Part shown: in pieces, positions 19,580 through 26,503 of the stretch
Layout of the letters: each line of letters opens with the position of its first letter
How positions within the stretch are numbered: the stretch's first letter is position 1
Assembly (NCBI GenBank): GCA_951394045.1
Contig: OX595987.1
Location: 1,736,001 to 1,800,000 of the forward strand
Reading direction: 5' to 3'
DNA from: Nitzschia sp. DOCU1
Taxonomy: Eukaryota > Bacillariophyta > Bacillariophyceae > Bacillariales > Bacillariaceae
DNA: 64,000 bases
Position numbers and translations under genes: made by a program
Notes under the pieces: model-generated
Seen by the model: only the letters and a program-made list of their open reading frames with translations
What the model was told of the DNA's origin: nothing
Databases searched by the model: none

Positions 19580-20391
19580 TGCAAGCATATAAAAATGCCG
19601 ACCCACCAACGAAAAACCAGAAAGCAATAACACCAAAATTTTTGCTGCAACTGTATGAATATTTTGTGAACGACGAAGGAAGAAATCGGGGAGACACGAT
19701 GAATGCCCACTTTGTGGACCTGTACCTGGGAATGTTCTTCTTCGCCTGCAGGTGCTGCGAATACTGCGAGACGAAAGGAGACAAACGAACCAAGCGTCTC
19801 ACTATGGGAGACGTTTCATTTAGAGACAGCCAAAAGCTTGTAATGGAGGTGGATAACGAAGATGACCTCAACAGAGCACAGTATGTATCTCTAAGATTCA
19901 GAGACCAGAAGAATGGGGACAAAGAAGACACCCGTACCCAAGGACGAACGGGGAAAAGAGAATTGGACCCGGTGACAAGGATTGGTTGGGCCATCCTGCG
20001 ACTGAAACGGCGGGTCAACGATTGGGGTCATAACACCGAGTTGTGCACAATTGGGGAAGTGTCGAACAGGCTACGAATCACAGACACTATAGCCTTGGAA
20101 ATTGTTCGTGATGTATGCCGACTGAGAGGTGGGAAAGAGGTGTTTGGTTTTGACGCGTGGGAGATAGGGAACAAGTCACTCCGGTCGGGAGCAGCCATGG
20201 CTCTAGCGCTAGGACCAAACAACCACAATGAGATGAAGATAAAGATCTTGGGGCGGTGGAGGTCCACAGCGTTCATGGCTTATATCAGACCCCAAATTCT
20301 TGAACTGACAAGCAACCTAGCCGAAGACATGGTCTCTGGATCAGGAACAGACACCAGTGCCCAGACCCACGACATGAGACTCAACTACTAA
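19324..20391 (+). CDS. Tyrosine recombinase of the YR retrotransposon
   Basis: 355 aa in a different frame from RT, overlapping its last 256 bases. Catalytic landmarks in order: R143 with E146 (ACRCCEYCET), K196 in the beta-hairpin (FRDQKNGDKED), K284-S-L-R287 in place of the usual H-x-x-R, G-R-W (GRWRSTAFMAYIRP) at the His/Trp position, and nucleophile Y320 in AYIR. The enzyme would integrate the circular cDNA by strand exchange. Lys instead of His in the H-x-x-R box is unusual but lies in an otherwise sound fold. Confidence 0.87.
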   Translation: MDLDQQAVDCLPAQEKEIIGKAFLEASRTWQFDSSGRMVGRRCEPLASNTVRSATSAVAATIRGSFGVSPFHDKGGKLTPALGKLMQAYKNADPPTKNQKAITPKFLLQLYEYFVNDEGRNRGDTMNAHFVDLYLGMFFFACRCCEYCETKGDKRTKRLTMGDVSFRDSQKLVMEVDNEDDLNRAQYVSLRFRDQKNGDKEDTRTQGRTGKRELDPVTRIGWAILRLKRRVNDWGHNTELCTIGEVSNRLRITDTIALEIVRDVCRLRGGKEVFGFDAWEIGNKSLRSGAAMALALGPNNHNEMKIKILGRWRSTAFMAYIRPQILELTSNLAEDMVSGSGTDTSAQTHDMRLNY

Positions 20392-20463
20392 ACTGGGACT
20401 AACAACAACAACCACAAATACCAAGAAACAAGAAGGGAAGCCGAAGCAACAAGAGTTCAATGG

Positions 20464-20519
20464 CCGCCCACCATCCCTTTTGATCTTGAGAAATCGAGAG
20501 AGAGAGAGAGGGGAAGGAG
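20464..20519 (+). repeat. Split direct repeat B1
   Basis: A 56-bp sequence CCGCCCACCATCCC...GGGGAAGGAG, identical to 20835-20890. It lies 72 bp after the recombinase stop codon and includes a (GA)n tract. Confidence 0.9.
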
Positions 20520-20647
20520 GGTAGTCCGCAAGGACTTTAGCCATTTTGAAAGACTGCAAGCCTCCCAGCCATGACTAGCGATACTACATCCACACCATCG
20601 GGGCAGACGACTATGAGTGGGCTGAAGCGCACGTCGTGCTTGCACTA

Positions 20648-20831
20648 CGTAAGCATCAGCAAACGACGGAGGGAGGACAGACGCCAGAGGAACGACGACC
20701 ACCAGTCAGATGACCCGTCAGAGAAAGTAGCTAGCTTCCGAAGGCAACCCCGATGAGTTGTGAGAGAGTCACAATCTCAACGGAACTGAACAAGATTCAG
20801 ACCCCTTTTGATTGTTGTAGCAATTTTAAAA
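20648..20831 (+). repeat. Split direct repeat A2
   Basis: Second copy of the 184-bp left terminus (A1). It is placed 128 bp after B1 and 3 bp before B2. Confidence 0.92.
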
Positions 20832-20834
20832 AAC

Positions 20835-20890
20835 CCGCCCACCATCCCTTTTGATCTTGAGAAATCGAGAGAGAGAGAGAGGGGAAGGAG
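20835..20890 (+). repeat. Split direct repeat B2, right end of the element
   Basis: Second copy of the 56-bp B sequence. Similarity to B1 stops at 20890, where host-like sequence begins (TGGAGAGGAGG), giving the right boundary of the element. Confidence 0.88.
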
Positions 20891-21146
20891 TGGAGAGGAG
20901 GAATCCTATCAGTCGAATGGACTATGAATTTCTGTCCTTCCACGTGGCGTGGCGTCACAAAGACGTTTTCGACTCCTTCGACCAATCTTGACGAGACGAT
21001 CTTCCCTTCGAAAAGATAGCGTCGCAGGCTGATTGTGAAGTGGATCAACCCGTTTTCGTGTTGATCTTTTGCAGCCACACACGGCAGGATCATCAACAGC
21101 GTCGTTACACGACTTGTGTGTTTATATCGTCGCAGACACCGTTGCG

Positions 21147-21968
21147 ATGCGATACAGAGCAAGACAGTTTCTCTGTGTTTGTTTGGCCAGTTGTACGTCT
21201 ATCACCCAAGGATTGACCCTTCCCAATCGTACTCGACTTTCACTGCTCGCATCGGCCTTTGGCAAATATCGCATCAAGTCTCTCTTTTCGAGTAGCACAG
21301 CTGAATCCAACGAAATGGCTAGTCTTGTCGACACACCCAAATCCTGGCGATCCCTCCTCGAGGTGTCCATGGCCAAGACTCGAAAGATCCGAGGATCCAA
21401 CTACGTACAACTGGCGACGGTCGAGGATGGAGAACCGCGATGCCGTACCGTAGTGTTTCGGGGGTTCCAAAAACTACCGGCAGATCATCCACTTGCCAAA
21501 GAATGTGATTCATTTCCAACTACCTTCAAATTTTGTACCAACGCATTGTCGAAAAAGGTGACTCAGAACCAAGTACAACCGATTGGTGAAATTGTATGGT
21601 GGTTCCCAACGACGAACGAACAATATCGATTCCGAGGTCAATTGATCATGGTCGGTGAAGAAGAAGCTGAAAAGGACAGGGCATTGGCCATTGCTCGCAA
21701 AGAATTGTGGGGAAACATTACGGATGCATCGCGAGAAACCTTCTTTGGATCTTTGGTTCCTGGTGAGGCGTATCAACCAGAAGACAAGTCAATCATTCCG
21801 ACGGGAGGGCGGGGCGAAGATGGAAAGCCCGTGCCGCCTCCCAAAAACTTTTTGCTAATGCTACTGGACCCGACGCATGTCGACTACTTGCTTCTAGGTG
21901 GCGAACAGTACCGGCAAACGGATGTTTTGGCAGGCGGCGAGTGGACACTACAACGCGTGAATCCATAG
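21147..21968 (+). CDS. PPOX / Alr4036-family FMN-binding protein
   Basis: 273 aa from the ATG at 21147, chosen over an upstream in-frame ATG because MRYRARQFLCVCLASC begins a plausible targeting leader. The core (about residues 60-270) matches the pyridoxamine-phosphate-oxidase-like Alr4036 family. Landmarks: SWRSLLEVSMAKTRKIRGSNYVQ, the FMN loop VEDGEPRCRTVVFRGF, a helix-strand segment IGEIVWWFPTTNEQYRFRG, NFLLMLLDPTHVDYLLL, and the typical terminal WTLQRVNP. Members bind FMN; the physiological substrate is unknown, and plant relatives have been linked to vitamin B6 salvage. The retrotransposon ends 256 bp upstream of the ATG. Confidence 0.85.
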   Translation: MRYRARQFLCVCLASCTSITQGLTLPNRTRLSLLASAFGKYRIKSLFSSSTAESNEMASLVDTPKSWRSLLEVSMAKTRKIRGSNYVQLATVEDGEPRCRTVVFRGFQKLPADHPLAKECDSFPTTFKFCTNALSKKVTQNQVQPIGEIVWWFPTTNEQYRFRGQLIMVGEEEAEKDRALAIARKELWGNITDASRETFFGSLVPGEAYQPEDKSIIPTGGRGEDGKPVPPPKNFLLMLLDPTHVDYLLLGGEQYRQTDVLAGGEWTLQRVNP

Positions 21969-22189
21969 CTGATCAGCAAGCCTTTTTTATGATATACTTG
22001 AGATCTAGATAGAAGTATTTCAGTATTCACTATATTCTACTACCATGAATCGAATCCCAGTCTACAGCCAGGACAATTCTAAACAATTCTACAAGGACAC
22101 AGAAAGATGGTTGACTGGCTCGTGCAATCCACCTCAAAGGAGTAGAGAATGGCTCACTCTGCTGTGATATGAAGATGATATGTTGTATT

Positions 22190-23578
22190 TCAAGCTTCAG
22201 GGGAAATAGTAGCATGATGTGAGTCTCGACGTTGCCGTTTGGAATCCCCGTCAAATTGAAGTCGGCTGAAGGAATTATCCAAGCAAGTCGTACCTCTGGG
22301 TCGCGTAGTGCATCGATTGCGTTCCCAACTGATCTTTTCATTTAGCTGCTGGCTCATCCTCTCTTCTTGCTTCCGTCGTTTGCGCTCCTCCTTGCGTTTG
22401 CGCTCCTCGCGTTCTCGCCGTTCTATTTCGACAGGATCGTATTTCATCACAAACTTATCGCGCTTGTTGGCAGCCTTGGCCCGTTCGGCCAGATCGGGGT
22501 ATTTCTGCTCCAGTTGACAAAGCCACTTCCATGCCATGCGCTTGCGCCCAGTTCGCGTTTTGAGCCAGACGCTGTCAAAGTTGCGGGGCGAGCAAAAGTT
22601 TTGAGTAATGGCAATGGTGTCGGAAAGGTTCAAAACCGCGTGCCACCAGCCTTGGGGGATAAAGCACGTTTCGCCAGCATTTTGCGTAAATTCATAGCAG
22701 CAAAAGTTTCGATACTTGGGGTTGTCCCGTAACGACTGCGCTTTGCGCTTGATGCGGGGGAGAATGTACATAAAGTAGTGAATTGCCTCATCGTCTTCGT
22801 CGGAACGCACCAAGCCATTGCCCTTGACGACGCTCTTTGGTACATGAGGAGGAAACAAGACCCAGCGCTTTTGTCCGACGACAAGCGTATTCCAAGCACT
22901 AGTAGCTAGCGGGTCGATATGAACACAGGTTCCTGATCTCTCAGGGCCCACAAGCCACCACCGGTACGGGGGGCGCCTCGACTCTGACACTAGCCCGAAC
23001 AAGTCGTCTCTGAAATAAGACGGCACCCGATAATCCTTCAGAATGCGGCCAGCATACTCGTCTTCGTCAAATGCCGAATCGAAAATGTAGAGTGGGGAGT
23101 CGTCGCGGTTCTTCTCCGTGTATTTCAAGAAATGATGGAGTCGGACTTTGATGTTTCGTTCATCGTCGTCCTCTCCGCACTTGAATTTGCGATTGAGCAG
23201 AGTCTCATCCTTGCTTAAGGCTTCATACGTCCACTTTTCCTGTGCAGGCCAGGGTTGCGTGAATTCTGCGCCATCATGGCCCGCTACAAGGTTTTGAATG
23301 ACGCACGGAACCCGCTGAACTTCGTACTTGTAAAACTCCTCCCGCGTCAAAGTGGCGGCATCCAAGACGGTAGGAACAGCCCGTTCTCGCTGATTTTTCG
23401 AGTACGGAGTCTCCGGGTCGGAAAAGAAGCTCTGGTAGTTATCTTGCTGCTGGAGTCCCTTGACAAAGGGTGGGAAGGACTCGTACAAGTTGTCGCGTGT
23501 CCAGTCCTTCAGGGAGGGGCGGTGAAGGCGTCGCGCCCGGTCCATTCTCTTTTCCCAGTCATCCTCCTCGTTGCCCAT
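22190..23578 (-). CDS. JMJD6: JMJD6-like JmjC hydroxylase/demethylase
   Basis: 462 aa from MGNEEDDWEKRMDRARRLHR; the frame is open further upstream but conservation starts here. It follows the JMJD6 family closely: LKDWTRDNLYESF, KFKCGEDDD, the invariant DSPLYIFDSAF, RRPPYRWWLVGPERSGT, then the iron-binding H-x-D of HIDPLATSAWN and the distal His in GWWHAVLNL, followed by TIAITQNF. JMJD6 is a nuclear 2-oxoglutarate/Fe(II) enzyme that hydroxylates lysine (and is reported to demethylate arginine) on splicing and chromatin proteins. After the JmjC domain comes a Lys/Arg/Glu-rich helix (EIERREREERKRK) and a basic tail, fitting nuclear localisation. It is divergent to the CIA30 gene. Confidence 0.9.
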   Translation of the reverse strand: MGNEEDDWEKRMDRARRLHRPSLKDWTRDNLYESFPPFVKGLQQQDNYQSFFSDPETPYSKNQRERAVPTVLDAATLTREEFYKYEVQRVPCVIQNLVAGHDGAEFTQPWPAQEKWTYEALSKDETLLNRKFKCGEDDDERNIKVRLHHFLKYTEKNRDDSPLYIFDSAFDEDEYAGRILKDYRVPSYFRDDLFGLVSESRRPPYRWWLVGPERSGTCVHIDPLATSAWNTLVVGQKRWVLFPPHVPKSVVKGNGLVRSDEDDEAIHYFMYILPRIKRKAQSLRDNPKYRNFCCYEFTQNAGETCFIPQGWWHAVLNLSDTIAITQNFCSPRNFDSVWLKTRTGRKRMAWKWLCQLEQKYPDLAERAKAANKRDKFVMKYDPVEIERREREERKRKEERKRRKQEERMSQQLNEKISWERNRCTTRPRGTTCLDNSFSRLQFDGDSKRQRRDSHHATISPEA

Positions 23579-24055
23579 GTTTATACAACTACACACCCAC
23601 CTAGCCCCGCGGCAGACTGCAGTAATGAGAAAAGAATAGCAATGTATTGGAATGGCAACAGAAGGAACAAGGTGCCCTCTTGTGCGGATTTTCGGGAGGT
23701 GCGCTCTCACATCGTGCATCAAGTTTCGTCTTTCGGTCTGCATCCGACACCACGAAAAGTTTGCACCACCCCACGCGCGTTCGGATTTGTCGCGTGTGAC
23801 ATCATCGGGTCATAGAGGTCATTCTACTAAAACGTTATCTGGCCGACGTAAGTACGTCTTTCAAAAAAGTCGAAGTTGTCGAAAATCGCCGCGCGCGCGC
23901 AGACAACCACAAGAAGAGAAAAGATCTTCTTGTTCCATGCTTCGCAAGGAACAAGTGAGGTTTAGGTAGGTGCCACTATTCGACAATTTGACTTCCATTC
24001 TTCGTTGCCCATGAGGGAGACTGCGTAGCTAGGTTTGGTATCGTAAAGCTCTATA
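23579..24055. other. Shared upstream region of the JMJD6 and CIA30 genes
   Basis: A 477-bp divergent promoter interval. It contains an alternating CGCGCGCGCG tract near 23890. The plus-strand open frames here are shadows or random. No gene is called. Confidence 0.5.
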
Positions 24056-25110
24056 ATGAAGTTATTAGGGCCCTTGCTTGCCGTGTCGTTGGCCGCTGCT
24101 CCCAGCGGAATTCAAGGTTTTGCGGTGCGATGTCAGACGCCTAGAACTCGTCATGATGTCGGGGTGGCTGTTTCGGCCAAGACTACCGACGGCGACACCT
24201 CTAGTACATCTAGTACAACGAGCAAAGGAAACAAGGCCATGGAATTTCTGCGTCAGATTGGAAAGGTCGGAACGAATACAGATTTTACCAACGCGATTGG
24301 CGTCGATGAAGGAACGTCGGGGAAAGCAGCCGGCAAATGGGGTCAAGGAAAGGTACGAACCCATGAATAGTCGTAATGAAGAGCGAGATTCAGTTGGGTC
24401 ACTCAGAACATTATGCCTATGCTTTCAGGCCTTGAAAAAAGCGCTGGAGGCCTACAAATCGTGTGAGGATTCAGGATTGATTGATGATTTGACGGAAGAA
24501 TTTCCCATTACATGTTCAGGGACGCAATGGGCTGGTGTTACGGATCGAGTCATGGGCGGCCGTTCGTCAGGGACTTTGGCGCGAGAAGAGTACCATGGTC
24601 GAATGGCCAATGTTCTTCGGGCCAAAGTGAGCTTGGACAACAATGGCGGCTTTGTCCAAATGGCGACCGATTTAGCATTGAATCCGGCAGTCAGTTCTAC
24701 TGTTGATGCCTCAAAATTTGATGGTATCGAAGCAGAACTTTTTTACGAGGGAGAAGAAGAAATCGAGAAATTCAATGTGCAGTGAGTAGCCATGTAGTGA
24801 GAAATAGTGCCCTGTGGCGAATTACAAGGTTTGGCCTAATGATGCATCTTCCTTCGCGTTGTTTCTCTGGAACAGTCTAAAGAATGCAAGCTGTTTACGA
24901 CAGTTTTCTTCGTATCGATCGACATTTTCGCTACCTCGCGGGAAGTGGACCAAAATACGGATTCCTTGGTCAAACTTCAACGGTCATGGATGGGGTGCCG
25001 TGGAGAACAACTTTGATCCAAGCACACTACGACGTCTTGGGGTGGTATCCATTGGCAAAGACGTCCATGTTACATTAGCGCTATCGTCCGTGGGATTCTA
25101 CAAGGATTAG
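24056..25110 (+). CDS. CIA30-domain protein, plastid-targeted
   Basis: Three exons: 24056-24352, 24429-24781 and 24876-25110. Introns of 76 and 94 bp have clean GT-AG borders and keep frame (294 aa). The N-terminus MKLLGPLLAVSLAAAPSGIQ is a signal peptide followed by GFAVRC, a diatom plastid bipartite motif with Phe at the cleavage point. The mature part has the CIA30 (complex I intermediate-associated) signature: TDRVMGGRSSGTL, NNGGFVQMATDL, YNVHLK at the second junction, WTKIRIPWSNF and VSIGKDVHVTLALSSVGFYKD. CIA30 proteins assist assembly of complex I. Plastid relatives in algae and plants act in photosynthetic complex assembly, so that role is the likelier inference here. Confidence 0.85.
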
Positions 25111-25198
25111 AGACCAAATCGTTGTGGAACGACTTGATCGACAGCTACAGTAGAATGTTACGGCGTAACTTGGAAGTATATTATTGACATCGTTGGCG

Positions 25199-25255
25199 TT
25201 CCTTTTTCAAGAGCCATGGAGTTGATTAGCCCTCAGAGCTCTGTCATTCGGGAAA
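25199..25255 (-). promoter_or_regulatory. Candidate SECIS element in the MsrA 3' UTR
   Basis: On the minus strand about 26 bases after the MsrA stop, the sequence can fold as a SECIS. Lower helix: TTCC with GGAA. Internal A-rich loop. Non-Watson-Crick core: TGAC (25246-25243) opposite TGAA (25209-25206), giving tandem G-A pairs. Upper helix: AGAGCT with GGCTCT, then GAG with CTC. Apical loop containing AA. The AA lies about 15 nt from the core, slightly longer than usual, so this is a candidate only. Confidence 0.4.
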
Positions 25256-25272
25256 TCACCAATAGCGTCATT

Positions 25273-25993
25273 CTATTCTGGAATGCAACTTTTCTGTAGT
25301 GCCGAGGCGGTCGTTTTACTTCTTGCTTTGTGGTTTTCTAAAATTTGGCAGACTCCCGACACGCAAGATTTGTTGGTGACATTTGGCTCGGATCCACCAC
25401 TCTTTGGAGCAGGAAATCCACCGTCCAGTTTTGCCATGTAGTTTTGATGATATGGCTCGGCTCGATAAAAGACTTTGGCTCGTTCCAAATCGACATAGAG
25501 CTTGCGCTTTGGATTTTGATCATTTAATGATTGCAAAAATAGTATAGCCTCGTCTTGTTGCTGTAACGTGATCCAAAAGATGGCCGAACGATACTGTCTA
25601 CTCTGCCTGCGATCCCATGGATAATCATTGTTATGCCACGCCTCTAATAGTTGCCAATACGAAATCACTTTGGGGTTGAATTCAATGAATAATGTTTCCG
25701 TGTGATCGTTCATTCTCTGGTAGGTAGGATTCGGAAGGTTCCCGCCAGAATACCCCACAATACACCGCACCACACCCTCCAACTGTATAAAAAGAACTAT
25801 GGATGAGTCGCTCCCACGCGATGATTGTCATAGACACGACGATTGACCTTCTTACCTTTTGGAAGCGGATCTGTGGGGACCAGAATCATCCACACGCTAC
25901 AACCGCAATTTGATTCCCAGGATGTTTCGGCTCGAATGGGACTGCAGGGCACTGCGGTTGGGTTGCAGCATCACGACAACGCCAGAATCTCAT
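25273..25993 (-). CDS. MSRA: Selenocysteine-type peptide methionine sulfoxide reductase MsrA
   Basis: Two exons, 25993-25856 and 25782-25273, with a 73-bp intron (GTAAGA...ATACAG). The frame joins FQK to LEGVVRCIVGYSGG, exactly as in MsrA. The frame contains TGA at 25888-25886, precisely where MsrA has its catalytic Cys: the codons read V-V-A-C-G-(TGA)-F-W-S-P-Q, and the family motif is G-C-F-W. It is therefore read as selenocysteine (residue 36 of 215). Other MsrA landmarks follow: GYSGGN, NPTYQRM, HTETLFIEFNP, QYRSAIFW, and a C-terminal region with Cys residues (CVSGVC, KSC) that could resolve the intermediate. MsrA reduces methionine-S-sulfoxide. The 5' start is uncertain because the frame stays open to 26239. 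Confidence 0.82.
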
Positions 25994-26503
25994 GCTATTA
26001 TTCGAGACTTTTTCAAGCAAACAAGAAAGAAAAAGTGTAATTCGGTTGCATGAATTGGTTTGTGGACCAACTTCCTCTTGTGGGATAGGGATGCCCCGAA
26101 AGGCAAGATCGAAAATGGCGTGAGCAAGGTTCCACATTGTGAGGATCGTACCCATGCCGGCAGGCTCGCTGTTGCTGCGCGTCTCATCGCGCAAACGACT
26201 TCTTCGAATGGCAAAGGCGGAGTTTCGTCGGCATTCCATTCAGATCGCCGAGCATTCGACTAGCTGGACTTTTCAAAATCACACCCATCGGGCCCACCGC
26301 GACAAGAACATCGACGAGAGCCGATGGCTGGAGAGACAGAGAGCCGCCATGGTGGTTATTATTCTAGCTATCATCCTTTCTGTTCGTTGAGATTGATTAA
26401 AAAGTTCCTTCGGTTGAAAGGGCGAGCGACTGTAGTTGAAAGAGAAGATTGCATCTGATTCCAGTCTCGTTGTTTTTCGATAAACTTGATTGATTGATTT
26501 ACC
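25994..26503. other. Divergent upstream region of MsrA and RPN1
   Basis: A 510-bp interval. The MsrA frame stays open to 26239 on the minus strand, so an N-terminal extension or upstream exon is possible here. No other coding signal is seen. Confidence 0.5.

Larger units (their letters stand above)
14090..20890 (+). mobile_element. Tyrosine-recombinase (DIRS/PAT/Ngaro-like) retrotransposon, complete
   Basis: A 6.8-kb element with three open frames in the same direction: gag-like (14195-16417), RT-RNase H (16613-19579) and tyrosine recombinase (19324-20391). Its ends are split direct repeats in the order A1 (14090-14273), internal region, B1 (20464-20519), A2 (20648-20831), B2 (20835-20890). 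The A copies are 184 bp and the B copies 56 bp, and both pairs look identical. No LTRs, integrase or obvious target-site duplication are seen, as expected when a YR inserts a circular intermediate. No adenine-methylase-like domain is seen, which favours PAT/Ngaro over DIRS1. Intact frames and identical repeats indicate recent insertion. It lies between divergent host genes PGAM5 and the PPOX-like gene. Confidence 0.9.

Noticed and set aside
23890..23905. CGCGCGCG tract as a possible Z-DNA or regulatory element
   Set aside because: Too short and isolated; nothing else supports function.
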